From Puccinellia tenuiflora (lineage: Eukaryota; Streptophyta; Magnoliopsida; Poales; Poaceae): a stretch of 64,000 bases of DNA. The DNA is taken from positions 1-64,000 of the forward strand of contig QRDG01000919.1 in the NCBI GenBank assembly GCA_012064385.1, read 5' to 3'. The notes beneath the pieces were generated by a model. That model was not told the DNA's origin. It saw nothing but the letters and a program-made list of their open reading frames with translations, and ran no database searches. Below, one piece after another: positions 1 through 11,084 of this stretch. Within the stretch, counting starts at the first letter, position 1, and every line of letters starts with the position of its first letter. Both the position numbers and the translations under genes were made by a program.

Positions 1-1080
1 TCTAGTACTACCATGAATGAAGCCCGAGATACTGATACTGTGATTTCATTTCAGGATAATGCGAGAGACGAGACTTTTCAGACTCGCCATCTACTGTAAT
101 TCTTGATGTTGTATTGAACTAACGCGAGATGAAAATTCATTATTCTGAGGTTATCGGCCCTGTGTATACGCTGTAAACCTTGTGCCACTGAACAAATTAT
201 TGACCAACAGTTGCATTGCATCCAATCAGTTACAAGCATCTCAAATTACTTTGACTGTACAGTCAAAGTAAACAAGCATCTCAGACTTATCTTTCTATGT
301 CCCATCGAGGCAACCTCCTTCCTGCTTCTTGTACGCTAGTGCTACCAGCAACTGCGTTTGGTGCGTCCGAGAGCTGTGTTTCGTTAACAGAGAAGCACAC
401 GATTCAGAAGAGAGAATCAAACCGAAGAGACCTGAGAGCCAAAGTCAGCTTCCATGGTGGTAACCTGAAAATACACAACTTCTTCTTAAAATACACAAAC
501 ATCTGAATTTTTCCTCCTCCTATTTTGTAATCTAGAGGCCAAGCTAACTGGAGCAAGGATGTTCAGTGCTCAGCACGACGAGTTCTGCCCTGAAAACACC
601 TGCAGCTAACGGTGGCCGGTTCCAATTCACAAGCACCAACACATGAGGATGCCTGCCACTGTTGCCAGATGCCAACTGAATATCCATCCATTCATCTCAC
701 GAGCTCGCTCGCTGTGCCATTCTCTGTGCTCAAGCATCATCTGACACTGGAATCACTCTCTGAGAATGTCTTAGGCTGCTCCTGGAACAGGAACACTCTG
801 CACATTCAGAGAGCAGAGGAGGCCATGACACCATGACAGCGATAAAAGAATACTAGGAAGACAGTGACGGACAGAGAGATGGACGCATTGCTGCCAACCA
901 CCAACAACTAACAACAGTTTGGTGTAGTGCTGGTGTTCGGTGGATCTGAGAATCACTCCACCACCATCCTCCTCTTCCCCCCTTTCTTCCTCCCCCCCAC
1001 CCTTCTTGGCGGCAAAATCTTCAGCAGGCAGAGAGGCCAAGGTGCCCAAGAGGCCACCAAGATCTCGAATTTCCCCTCTC
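1..1080. other. Gene-poor left edge; possible last exon of an upstream gene at 55-99
   Basis: No complete gene is visible before the acyltransferase start at 1081. A pyrimidine-rich stretch ending in AG at 53-54 is followed by 14 sense codons and TAA at 97-99, which could be the terminal exon of a plus-strand gene beginning outside the window. The rest reads as AT-rich untranslated or intergenic sequence. The stretch just before 1081 is CT-rich (about 955-1015), as in many grass 5' leaders. The exon suggestion is weak because 15 codons carry no recognisable motif. Confidence 0.25.
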
Positions 1081-2434
1081 ATGGCCACCAAGGTCCTCGA
1101 CAGGCTGGCCGTGGCGGCGGACCCGCTTCCGGGGGGCGGCGTGCTGCCGCTGACCTTCTTCGACGTGCCCTGGGTCTTCACGGGCCCCGTGGAGCGCGTC
1201 TTCTTCTACGCCTACCCGCACCCCCGTCGAGCAATTCACCTCCGCCCTCCTCCCGCACATCGCCTCCTCCCTCGCCGCCGCGCTCCGGAGCTTCTACCCG
1301 CTCCTCGGCCGCGTCCGCCCGCGCACCGACGGCGAGGGGTACGAGTTCCGCTCTGGCGGGGATGGCGACGCCGTCGAGCTCACCGTCGCCGAGAGCGCCG
1401 ACGACTTCGAGGAGCTCGCCGGGGACGGGCCCCGGGACGTCGCGCGGCTCTACTCGCTCGTGCCAAGGCTCCCGGCGCCGGGGGAAGAGGGGTTCGCACT
1501 CGCGGCGGCGCAGGTGACCATGTTCGCCGGCCGCGGGGTTGCCGTTGGCGTGTCGATACACCATGTGGCCTGCGACGACTCCAGCTACATGCATTTCGTG
1601 AAGACATGGGCGGGGCTCTGCCGGGTGGCGACCGCTGGAGAGGACGAGGCTGCGGCGGTGCCGCCGCCGCCGTTCTTGGACCGTGGCGTCATCGCGGATC
1701 CCGACGGCCTCGCCGCCAGGACGCTCGATGAAATGCGGCAGCTGGCGGCCAGCGGGCCTCCTCCTCCGCCGCCTGCGCCGGCGGGGCCGCCGCCCAAGCT
1801 GGTCATCGCGTCCTTCACGCTCGCCCGCGGCTGCATCGACAAGCTCAAGCAGCGTGTGGCCGGCCAGGACGGCGACGGGCGCGCGGCGACACACTGCTCG
1901 GCGTTCACGGTGGCGTGCGCGTTCGCGTGGGCCTGCCTGGCGCGCGCCTCCGGCAACGAGGAGGACCGCGCGCACCTGCTGTTCTCGGTGGAGTGCCGGC
2001 GCCGCCTGGCCCCGCCGGTCCCGCAGGAGTACCTCGGCAACTGCCTCCGCCCCTGCTTCGTGGAGGTGGCCACGCGCGACCTGCTGGCCGCCGACGGCGT
2101 CGCGACGGCCGCCGCGGCGATCAGGGCGCTGGACGACGGCGAAGGCGGCGTGCTGGCGGGCGCCGAGGGGTGGTTCCAGAAGATCCTGTCCCTGGTGCCG
2201 CATCGGCCCATGTCCGTGGGCGGCTCGCCGCGGTACGGCGTGTACGGCACCGACTTCGGGCTGGGCCGGCCGTGCAAGGTGGAGCTGGTGTCCATCGACA
2301 AGACGCCCGGCACCGTGTCTCTCGCCGAAGGCACCGACGAGGGCCGGCGCGGGATCGAGGTCGGCGTCGCGCTGCCGGAGTCCGAGATGGCGCGATTCGC
2401 CTCCTGCTTCTCCGACGGCCTGCTGCAGCTATAA
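1081..2434 (+). CDS. BAHD-family acyltransferase with one frameshift
   Basis: BAHD enzymes move an acyl group from acyl-CoA to a hydroxyl or amine of a specialised metabolite in the cytosol. Reading from the ATG at 1081 gives a typical N-terminus (residues MATKVLDRLAV, then a segment ending FFYAYPHP). The frame then shifts by one near 1218-1225, in a run of C, and the rest runs in the next frame to 2434. The catalytic HxxxD motif reads HVACD at 1562-1576. The structural DFGWG motif reads DFGLG at 2252-2266, close to the C-terminus as expected. Total length is about 450 codons, normal for the family, with no intron. The motif pair and C-terminus suggest the anthocyanin/phenolic-glucoside malonyltransferase-like clade, but the substrate is unknown. 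Only the single extra C breaks it, so it is either a young pseudogene or a sequencing error in a homopolymer. Confidence 0.82.
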
Positions 2435-2913
2435 GATCTTTCTTGCAGAGAGAAAGAAGAGGAAAACTTCTTGTTTTCGGTGTTCATATTTGCCAAATTG
2501 CAAATTGCTGTTGGTATATATACTAAATTGTATATTTCAGAGATGATTACGAAAATAAAATTCAAATTGCATCCGATAATCGAGTAATCAAGTTGATCAG
2601 CGCGCGAATTGGCAATGGGATTGATCATTAACTAAACACAAAAAACTTGGGAGCAGATCATGGCTCATGGCATGAGCTAGCATCATTTTCAGGTTAGGCA
2701 ATGAGCACTAAAATTCAGAGGAGTTGGTTGGAGAAGTTCGCCAATAATGTTCGCTTCGTGCCCTTATGCATCATGGGACGAGCTTTCCAGTGGTGCACCA
2801 CAGCGAAGCAAAACCCAATGGCGTCGCATTCACATGCTCTAGCCTTTTGTTTATTTTTATATTTTTGTTATCTTTTGCCAACCTCACAAACTGTTCTCTT
2901 GTCTCCCTATTAT
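2435..2913. other. 3' flank of the acyltransferase gene
   Basis: AT-rich sequence with possible 3' UTR just after the stop codon. No gene, tandem repeat or terminal inverted repeat was found before the target-site duplication at 2914-2922. Confidence 0.4.
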
Positions 2914-2922
2914 TTATTCTTA

Positions 2923-4452
2923 GAGAATTGCTAGTTCTCAGTCGACTGAGAACTCGTGAGTTCTCAGTCACCTTGTGGACCATTGGATTAGGTATGTCAA
3001 GATTCGTGCAAACTGGCTGCCTCCCTTTTGTTGCTCACGTCTTCTTGCTTTACGTGGGCGTATGTACGATGCTTTGTGCTGGGCTGGCTGCTGCTTTCTC
3101 ATGGGCTGCGGGTTGTAACTAACCTGTTTATTTGCAATGCAGCTTAGAAAAACGTTCTCACCGTTGGATCTTCATTGTGATTCATGATGGTTGTGAGTTG
3201 CAAGTGGGTTGGAACTAAGTTTTATTTTCAGTTGCAAGTGGATTGTATCTGAGTTTTTTCCAGTTACTAGTGAGTTGTAACTGAGAAAAAAACATTTGTA
3301 GTTGTTTGATTGGCGCCGTGATTCATGATGGCTGTGAGTCTCAAGTGGGTTGTAACTAATTTTTTTTCCAGTTACAAGTTGGTTGTAACCGAGAACAAAT
3401 ATTTCTACTATTGGATTAGTGTCGTGAATTGTCCAGCTGTCAGTTGCAAGTGTATTACAACTGACTTTTTTCTGTCGCAACCCTACTGATTTTTTTGTCC
3501 AGTTGCAAGCGGGTCGCAACTTAGAAAAATATTCTTTCCATTGGATTTATGTCGTGATTCATGATGGTAGTGAATTGCAAGTGGGCTTCAACTACGTTTT
3601 TTTCCTCTTGCAAGTGGATTTTAGTTGAGTTTTTTCTAGTTACAAGTGAGTTGTAACTAAGATTTTTTTCCTAATAGTTGGATTTGCGTCGTGATTTGTG
3701 ATGGTTGTGAGTTACAAGTGGGTTGTAATTGGGTATTTTCTAATTGTAAGTGGCTTGCAACTGAGAAAAGATATTTCTACTGTTGGATTTGTGTCGTGAA
3801 TTGTCCAGCTGTCAGTTGCAAGTGTATTGCAACTAACTTTTTTTCTGTCGCAGCCCAACTGATTTTTCTCCGGTTGCAAGCGGGTCGCAACTTAGAAAAA
3901 TATTCTTTCTATTGGATTTATGTCGTGATCCATGATGGTAGTGAATTGCAAGTGGGCTGCAACTGTGTTTTCTTCCTGTTGCAAGTGGGTTTTAGTTGAG
4001 TTTTTCCAGTTACAAGTGAGTTGTAACTAAGAAAAAATGTTCCTAATAGTTGGATTTGCGTCATGATTTGTGATGGATGTGAGTTGCAAGTGGGTTGTAA
4101 CTGGGTATTTTCTAATTGCAAGTGTCTTGCAACTCAACTCTTTGATTTGTGTTGTTATTCGTTCAGCTGTATTTACACCTACGAGGCAAGATGGATTTCC
4201 GCGTATATTATGTGCTTTACTTGTGTCAAATTAGTAGACCAGGAGCTCAAGTGTTAATATGGTGGATAGGCTCAGTAGTCAGTGGTCAGTACCAAGCACA
4301 CAAGCACACAGTACACACACGCAGCAGGCAGTGCGGTGAAAGCCCAAGCAAACAGCTCGTGCAAGTAACGCACGCGACAGGAACAAGTCACGGCCGGCCG
4401 CGTCGACTGAGATCTCAATTAGATCTCAGTCGACTGAGATGTAGACGGTCCC
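2923..4452. mobile_element. Non-autonomous Mutator-like element (MULE), 1.53 kb
   Basis: The element is bounded by a perfect 9-bp direct repeat TTATTCTTA at 2914-2922 and 4453-4461, the target duplication length of Mutator-like elements. Its two ends are inverted repeats about 45 bp long. Each places the palindrome CTCAGTCGACTGAG at the same distance (about 15 bp) from the terminus, with a second CTCAGTC block 20-25 bp further in. No transposase is encoded. The interior is a degenerate tandem repeat (listed separately) plus short unique flanks, so mobility would depend on a transposase supplied elsewhere. Open frames inside are by-products of the repeat. Confidence 0.82.
3178..4130. repeat. 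Higher-order tandem repeat inside the MULE, period about 371 bp
   Basis: A degenerate sub-unit of roughly 100-140 bp recurs eight times. It is recognisable by GTCGTGATTCATGATGG or its variant GTCGTGAATTGTCCAGCTG, followed by TTGCAAGTGGGTTGTAACT. Sub-units start near 3178, 3318, 3423, 3551, 3691, 3792, 3923 and 4062. Equivalent sub-units are 369-373 bp apart, so three sub-units form one higher-order unit present about two and a half times. Both strands stay partly open because the period and composition avoid stops. Confidence 0.75.
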
Positions 4453-4461
4453 TTATTCTTA

Positions 4462-4907
4462 TTTCTTGAGGAGAAAAAACTTATTTTTTTGCAGGAAACC
4501 TATTTTCAATATTTGTTTGGTGCAAAATTTCTCCTAGATTAAAGGAATGTTCTTTTGTCGGTGCAATGCAAACCACTCCAATATTCCTTCTGTATCTTTT
4601 CTATCTCCAGGAGATAGTCTAAATCTCATCCTCTCGATTCTCTCTCCTATATTGTAAGAACATTCTATAGGTAAATACTATACATTGTAATTTTCTATCT
4701 GAAGCGCTAAATACATCACAATTATGACAAACTTAAGAATAAATGCTAAGTAAAGACCTACATAGTATAGCTCACTAGAGTAATACATTCTCGATTAAAT
4801 GGAATCCATAAGCATGACACGGGAGACGAAATTAACCCACAAGGTACTCATCAACATTGTTGTTCCCAAACAGTTATGAAATAGCTAACGATCCACAAAT
4901 CATTTGC
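4462..4907. other. AT-rich intergenic sequence
   Basis: No coding region, clear repeat or transposon terminus was recognised between the MULE and the Stowaway MITE. Confidence 0.4.
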
Positions 4908-4909
4908 TA

Positions 4910-5055
4910 TCTCCGTTCCGAAATATAAGATGTTCTGGACATTTTAATTTTGATTACATACATAGTTAAATGGATGAACAAACACACTAAAACACGTCTA
5001 TATATATTCGAATCTGAAAAAAACTAGAACATCTCATATTTTGGAACGGAGGAAG
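4910..5055. mobile_element. Stowaway MITE, 146 bp
   Basis: The sequence begins TCTCCGTTCCGAAATATAAG and ends with the imperfect inverse ending in GGAACGGAGGAAG. It is flanked by TA dinucleotides at 4908-4909 and 5056-5057. TA target duplication and this terminus are diagnostic of Tc1/Mariner-derived Stowaway MITEs of grasses. It has no coding capacity. Confidence 0.87.
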
Positions 5056-5057
5056 TA

Positions 5058-5920
5058 CATGCCATGGCAGGCATCCAACCAGGGGCATGAGGTCTCCATG
5101 GCTCAACTTTGTGGCGAGCTAGGCGGCTGCACCTATCCTTGGGACTGAGCAAGATTGCTTCCCAAAAGTTCTGCACGGTCTCGTGCTTGCATTCTGTGGT
5201 ACAACTCCATGACTTCATCTCGATGGCATCGGCTTTGGCGCTTCCCCTCTCGACCTCTGTGGCCCAACGCGATCTCTTGGCTTTGGACTGTTGATGGACG
5301 TTATTCTTCCATCTCGGCTTACAAGGCGAAGTTTTGGCTCCTCCTCTAGCTTCTCCACGAACAAGATCAGGAGGCCAACCGTGAGGCCAAATGCACAATG
5401 TTCTCCTGGTTTGTCCTTCACGGCCGGATCCTCACCATTGACTGACCGCTTGGGGCTGGCCCCATGACCTCTTGTGTTAGTTGTGCATTTTGGTCCCTGA
5501 ACCGGCCATTCACCTTTGCAAGGATTGCCCTTTCAACTCCCAATTCTTGAGGTTGGTGCATGGTTGGTCTCTCAACATTTGCCCGGAGGCCTCCAAGTTG
5601 GAGCGCCATTCCTCCCTCAAGGAGTGGTGGGAACCAATGCTTGTGGCCTTGTAGGAGCCAGCAAGGACTTGAGGCGCTCTCGCATAGACCGACTTTTATA
5701 CGTCATTTGGAATGTCTGGAAAGAAAGAAATAGAAGAATCTTTGATCACAAGCACCTCACCTAAATGGAAGTGCCACGCATCGCGAACGATTACATTAGG
5801 GAGAGAGCTCTAGCTTTTGGCGCCCCCTTCCAACGGTGGACCCAATGACTAAGTAGTTTTGTCCGTTTCCTATGGGGTTTCCTCGAAATGTTCCCCTTTT
5901 CGCAAAAAAAAAACTATGGC
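5058..5920 (+). pseudogene. Decayed LINE (non-LTR retrotransposon) 3' end, zf-RVT region
   Basis: Translation with several stops and shifts gives the zinc-binding region typical of the C-terminus of plant LINE reverse transcriptases. Around 5400-5460 it reads FSWFVLHGRILTIDRLG. Around 5700-5745 it reads LYVIWNVWKERNRRIF, a signature of these proteins. A short A-run at 5914-5922 probably marks the old poly(A) tail. The upstream RT and endonuclease parts are missing, so this is a 5'-truncated dead copy. Confidence 0.7.
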
Positions 5921-5998
5921 CCCACTTTATACTATGTTTTCCTCTCTCCTTAATGAAAAGAGAACGCTCCTGCCGTTTGCTCTAAAAAATATGTTGAC

Positions 5999-6155
5999 AA
6001 CCTTTAGACGAGTTTTCGAGAGTTCTTTTTGGTACATACTATTCAAATTTTGTTTAGACGACCATATACAAGTTAACATTCTTTAGACGAGTTGCTGATA
6101 GTTTTTCTTCGGCACAGACTATCCAAATTTTGTTTAGATGACGATAAACATGTTA
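5999..6155. repeat. Imperfect tandem duplication (about 78 bp x 2) upstream of the TPR gene
   Basis: Two adjacent copies share TTTAGACGAGTT near their start and CAAATTTTGTTTAGA near their end, each about 75-80 bp. They lie about 300-450 bp upstream of the TPR start codon, in the likely promoter region. Any regulatory role is unproven. Confidence 0.6.
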
Positions 6156-6458
6156 AAGAGCAAAGGACGTGCTACTAGTGATGCTCTAAAAAGAAGATAT
6201 AGTGCATTTCAGAAAAAGAAATCTATAGGACTGGATAGTTTTTCTTTTTTAGAAGAAGTGGGCTGCTTAGTTAATGAGACTAAATAAAAGCCCAAACGAA
6301 CGGCCTAGAACACTACTGCTTATCTAACACGTTAAAGAGCACGGAGTACTAAAAGCCTGGAAGCCCAGCCCACTCCACCATTTCCCACCATCCAGTCCAC
6401 TCTGCTGAACCCCCTCGCCGCCGGCCAGCGCCGCCACAGCTATCGATCGCCGCCCACC

Positions 6459-8932
6459 ATGGCGCTACGCAGAGCCGTCTCCCTCCTCGTCAGGCAGCGT
6501 CTCCGAACCCTTCCTCCGACTCCCGCGGCCCCCAAAATCCTAAACCCTCTGCTCTCCCATCCGCGGCGCAATTACTCCCCGCGGCCGCCGCCCGCCGTCC
6601 CCGCATCCGCCGCCGCCGCCGTCGCGGACGCGGCCGCGGAGGCGTTCGAGGCGGCGTCCACCACCAACGACCTATTTGCGGCCTTCTCCCGCCTCGAGGC
6701 CGCGCTCCCGCCCACCGACAAGCGCCTCGGCCTCGCCTGCATCAAGCTCGGCCAGCACCTGGAGTCCTCCTCCTCCGCCAACCCCTCCCGCTCCCTCGAG
6801 CTGGGGCTCCGCGCGATAGGGATCCTCGAGGCCGGCCCCAGATCCTCGGGTACGTCCGACTCCGATGCCGTCTCGCTCGCCATGGCCCTCCACCTCGCCG
6901 GCTCCGCGTCCTTCGAACTCACCCGCTTCCACGACGCCCTCGCCTTCCTCTCACGCGCCCTCCGTCTCCTGTCCCCGCTTCTCCCGTCTAAAGACGCCGC
7001 CGCCGCTGGGGACAGAAGCGGCGACTCGGATGCCGAAGAAGTGTTCGACGTAAGGCCCGTGGCGCACGCGGTTAGGATGCAGCTGGCCAGTGTGAAGACG
7101 GCGATGGGGAGGCGGGAGGAGGCGCTCGATGACATGCGCGCCTGCCTGGAGCTCAAGGAGTCGATCCTGCCGCCGGGCAGCCGTGAGCTCGGCATAGCGT
7201 ACCGGGACGTTGCGGAGGCACACGCCGCCGTGCTAGACTTCAAGCAGGCGCTGCCGTTCTGCCAGAGGGCGCTGGAGCTGCACGAGTCTACTCTGGGCAA
7301 GAATTCGGTGGAGCTTGCGTACGATAGGCGGCTGCTCGGTGTGATATACACTGGTCTGGAGCAGCACGAGCAGGCGCTCAAGCAGAACGAGCTGTCGCAG
7401 AAGGTGATGAAGAAGTGGGGCGTGGCCGTCACCGATCTCATGCATGCTGAGATTGATGCGGCGAACATCAAGATCGCGCAGGGGAAGTTTGACGAGGCTG
7501 TAAGAGTGTTAAAGGAAGCCGCGAAGAAGGCGGAGAAGGACAGCGAGGCGCAAGCTCTAGTGTTTATATCCATGGCCAAGGCACTGGCTCAGCAGGAGAA
7601 GGTCGGGGATACGAAGAGGTGCTTGCAGATCGCTTGCGACATTCTTGAGAAGAAGGAATTATCTGAACCTGACAAGGTGGCCGAGGCGTATGTTGAAGTA
7701 TCCTCACTGTACGAGATGGTGAACGAACTTGACAAGGCAATATCTCTGTTGAAAAGGAGTTTGGGGATGCTCGAAAGGATGCCTCAGGCACAACACCTGG
7801 AGGGGAATGTTGCGGCTAGGATCGGCTGGCTATTGCTTCTGACAGGGAAGGTGACTGAGGCCGTCCCTTATCTGGAGGATGCAGCGGAAAGGATGAAAGA
7901 GAGCTTTGGGCCAAAGCATTATGGGGTAGGTTATGTGTATAACAACCTGGGGGCTGCGTATATGGAGATGGACCGGCCCCAGTCTGCTGCACAGATGTTT
8001 GCGCTCGCAAAGGATGTCATGGATGTTTCCTTGGGGCCTCATCATTCAGATACAATTGAGACCTGCCAGAGCCTCGCCAATGCATACAACGCGATGGGAA
8101 GGTACCATTTCTCTTATTCCTTCATAGACACATTCCTTCATAGTCAAACATGATATCTTTAGTCCCGAATCTAATATAACCTAGAAGAATCTGAATGCGT
8201 TAACATTATTTGCATGTTAGTCTGCATGTGGTATTTTTGTACAATTTGTTGCTCTTTACCTAAGATCAGTGATTAGAATGCATGTTACTGCAAGAAATGC
8301 TAAGACAAAGATAGTTGCCAGACAGGGTATGTTGTACATGTACAGATTGTGCAAGTACTGTAGTATGCTCCTAACCTATTGGCTACTGTGGGGTATCCTA
8401 TAATTCAGATTAGGCCTGAAACGGAACCTGTTGATTTGTTTACTTCAAACGCATGAACATGGTGAGGGGGCAGCACAGTGGCTGATCGATTGTACAAGGA
8501 AAAACCTCAGATTTCGTTCTCCAGAATGTATTAGATTCTGAACTTCTAATGGTAACAAGTAGAGAAAAAAGTAAACATGTTTTCTCCTCATTGTTGTTTT
8601 ATGTGAACTGCTGTTTCCTCTTTAGCTGGAGGAGACTGATTTAGCAATGATGCATCACTTCAGTGACAGTAAAATTTGGTAGTGATCAGTAACAGCCCTT
8701 TTGTTCCGAGTGCAGCTATCCCCTGGCTATGGAGTTCCAACAGCGAGTGATTACTTCATGGCGAAACCATGGTGCCAGCGCTAGGGATGAGCTCAAGGAA
8801 GCTCTTCGCCTCTACGAGCAGATCGAGAAGAAGGCTATAGCGTTCATGTCACCCGATGATTCAGGAACGGCTTCGCCTGAACCTCAGGAGCCGATAGTTG
8901 ATGCCGAACCGAAGAAAGTCGCACAACAGTAG
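6459..8932 (+). CDS. Organelle-targeted TPR protein, kinesin-light-chain-like, two exons
   Basis: Exon 1 is 6459-8101 and exon 2 is 8716-8932. The donor reads AAG|GTACCA and the acceptor GTGCAG|CTAT. The codon split across the junction gives Ser, and the spliced frame encodes 619 residues. The start ATG sits in a strong context (CCACCATGG). The first 56 residues carry many Arg and no Asp or Glu, as in a mitochondrial or plastid presequence. Helical repeats of the TPR/KLC type follow: residues about 200-310 contain three, including FKQALPFCQRALELHE. Residues about 485-547 hold further ones, including YNNLGAAYMEMDRPQSA. Exon 2 completes the last repeat and ends in an acidic, low-complexity tail. 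Plants have related single-copy TPR proteins of similar length with no enzymatic role assigned. A scaffold role in the organelle is inferred. Without splicing the frame would end at 8153. Confidence 0.88.
8102..8715 (+). other. Intron of the TPR gene
   Basis: This 614-bp GT-AG intron joins the last TPR helices. Its end is pyrimidine-containing and terminates in TGCAG. No inserted element was recognised inside it. Confidence 0.82.
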
Positions 8933-9691
8933 CTGCAAAGTTATCTTCGTGTACTCTTGTTTCTGTCCCTCCTTTTCTATTTTTGTACTGTCGTTCTAGT
9001 GTTCGATAGTAGAAGATGAAACTTTGACTGGCAATGTAGCTAGTTTATAAGCCCGGTTGCCCCCTAAAGTAGCTTTTCTTGTACCACGTGTCTGATAAAC
9101 TAGGGAACAGAAAAGCACAAGATGATGAAATATAATGGAAATAATTAATGATCAGTTCTGATAATTTCTTTAGAAAACCACGACTAGCCTAAAACATTGT
9201 ACTACCGAACCTAGCATGATCACAATACAACCTGCCACCTAATGTTTAACAGCATAGCATCGGCTATAAGTCTCCGAAACCATTACCAAGTTACTGACGC
9301 CGCAGAGGCTTCAGTTCATGTATGGACAACAGAGTGCTCTGTCATGGCCAATCATCGTCTACAATGAAACTTCCTCACTGGGATTGTCAATGCTTCGGTG
9401 CAACGGCAATCTCCAATTTTTTCGAGAACAATACCTTCAGATTTATTGATCAAACCAATTGTTGAAATATAAATGCATTGCCCTCATTTCTCCATCAGGT
9501 TGAGGTTTTGGGTGAACTGGTTCAGTGCGTGCAGCTCTACATGGTATCGAAGCCAAGAGGTTACTATGAAACCCTTTTTAACAGATAATAGTCCCCCATT
9601 AAAGATAAATGCTTTGTATAATCTCATGTCTTGATATATTTTGCATGTTGCAAAAAATCAGAAAAAGGGAAACGATTTAACCCAAAAGAAT
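8933..9691. other. Convergent intergenic region between TPR and RING genes
   Basis: This holds the likely 3' UTR of the TPR gene. The RING gene on the opposite strand ends at 9882, so the two genes converge. No other coding region or clear repeat was found before the MITE at 9694. Confidence 0.45.
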
Positions 9692-9693
9692 TA

Positions 9694-9865
9694 CTCCCTC
9701 CGTTCCACAATATAAGATGTTTTAGATGTTTCACAGGTTGTCTAGATTCGGACTAAAAGAATGGAAAGTGGGTGAACACATACACTAAAACATGTCTAGA
9801 TACATGTGGTACAAATACGAATGTGGAAAAGGCCTAAAACATCTTATATTATGGAACGGAGGGAG
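9694..9865. mobile_element. Stowaway MITE, 172 bp
   Basis: It starts CTCCCTCCGTTCCACAATAT and ends with the inverse, ATTATGGAACGGAGGGAG, between TA dinucleotides at 9692-9693 and 9866-9867. The terminal 25-30 bp are nearly perfect inverted repeats, so it looks younger than the copy at 4910. It lies immediately downstream of the RING-gene stop codon. Confidence 0.9.
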
Positions 9866-9881
9866 TATGTCCTAAATATCA

Positions 9882-10769
9882 CTACGTACAATGTGTTTCA
9901 CTGCTGCTGCTGCCACTATCATCACCATGGAAGTGAGCGTTGGTCTTTGAGATCTTGTCACTAGCATGTAGGTTTGCAGCGTCACCTTCAGAGCAAGCAG
10001 CCGCCACTGTATCGGCTTCGTCTCCGGTGTCGGTGATGGTAGGCACCTGGATGACTACCTCCTCTGGTGTCGGCAGCTGGTCCATCAATGGAAACTGTGT
10101 GCTGGTAATGGCTGTGGCCGTGATGGCTGCCCTGCAGAGCGGGCAGTTGGCGTTTCCCTGGAGCCAGGTATCGACGCAGTCGGCATGGAAGACATGAAGG
10201 CAGCTCGGCAGGAGCCTCACCCTTTCCTCCTCCTGGAACTCGCCGAGGCACACTGCGCACTCGCTCGTGTCACCGCCGGTGTCGTCGTCGTCGTTCTTGA
10301 CGGCCTTGCTGTACCTGAACGCCGGCAGTGCCTGGATGGTACGCTCCCCGAGCCCCCGCGCCTCGTCAGGCGCCGGCCCGTGCACCACCGGTAGCTCGTG
10401 GCCGGAGGCGGTGCTGCAGCTGCGGCGCCGGCGGCGGGAGAAGGAGATGATGAGCCGGCTGCCGGAGTCCGGGGAGGAGGTGGCGTGCCAGGTGAGGCAG
10501 CAGCGGATGACGAAGATGTAGTAGGTGAGGAGGAGCGCGGCGGCGGTGAGGATGCCCAGCAAGGTCAGCACCAGGATCGGCAGGCTCGTGATCTCCAGCG
10601 AGGCGTGGTGGCGAGACGACGACGACGACGTCGGAGAAGAAGATGACGGGTAGTAGTAAGGTGCCAGTGGCGACGGCGGCGGTGGGAACAGCAGGGCTGA
10701 AGGCATGGGGAAGACGAGCCCCCTGCCTGCTCCTGTCGCGTCCATGGACGCTTGCTTGCAAGTCTGCAA
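9882..10769 (-). CDS. ATL-type RING-H2 E3 ubiquitin ligase
   Basis: The intronless 295-residue protein has the ATL-family plan. It has a Pro/Ser-rich N-terminus, one transmembrane helix at about residues 62-92 (SLPILVLTLLGILTAAAL), a basic patch (SRRRRRS) and a GLD-like motif (GLGERTIQALPAF, 139-151). The RING-H2 finger lies at 171-212: CAVC, then CLHVFHADC, then CPLC, with His at the fourth and fifth ligand positions. ATL proteins are membrane-anchored ubiquitin ligases, often stress-induced, and the finger binds the E2 enzyme. All eight zinc ligands and the Pro and Trp around the finger are present, so activity is likely. The C-terminus is Ser-rich. A second Met at residue 9 (10745) is an alternative start. 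The substrate is unknown. Confidence 0.9.
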   Translation of the reverse strand: MQTCKQASMDATGAGRGLVFPMPSALLFPPPPSPLAPYYYPSSSSPTSSSSSRHHASLEITSLPILVLTLLGILTAAALLLTYYIFVIRCCLTWHATSSPDSGSRLIISFSRRRRRSCSTASGHELPVVHGPAPDEARGLGERTIQALPAFRYSKAVKNDDDDTGGDTSECAVCLGEFQEEERVRLLPSCLHVFHADCVDTWLQGNANCPLCRAAITATAITSTQFPLMDQLPTPEEVVIQVPTITDTGDEADTVAAACSEGDAANLHASDKISKTNAHFHGDDSGSSSSETHCT

Positions 10770-11084
10770 CCAGCAGCCTTCTTCAGCCCAGAACTACTCA
10801 AAGTTTCAACTGATCGATGGAAGGTTTGATGATGATGTGGTCCGTTGTCTAGCTCGGAGCTCTAGTTAATGGCGATGTGCCAAGGTAGGAGGAAAGAATG
10901 AGAAGGATGGGACAGGTAGGAAAAAAATGCAGTGACGTGGAGGAAGAGTGAAACCAGCTGCTGGTTGCGTCTTCCATTCGTTTCCAGCCGCTGACACCTA
11001 ACGAGTCCAGAAGCATTTTCCATTGCTAATTCCTTTAGTGAAAGTAACCGGTTGGGAATTGGGAGGTTTGTACTTCCTGTGGTG
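10770..11084. other. Upstream region of the RING gene
   Basis: This is the likely promoter and 5' UTR of the minus-strand RING gene. No distinct element boundary or coding region was recognised. Confidence 0.4.

Noticed and set aside
1178..2628. Long minus-strand open frames over the BAHD gene
   Set aside because: They mirror GC-rich third codon positions of the sense gene, have Arg/Ala/Pro-rich composition and no domain.
3172..4257. Open frames in the MULE repeat with recurring SYNSLVTGK-like peptides
   Set aside because: The peptide repeat follows the DNA tandem repeat on both strands; period lengths are not multiples of three throughout.
6572..7579. 335-codon minus-strand frame over the TPR exon
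   Set aside because: It is an antisense shadow of a well-supported gene, with low-complexity Ser/Ala composition.
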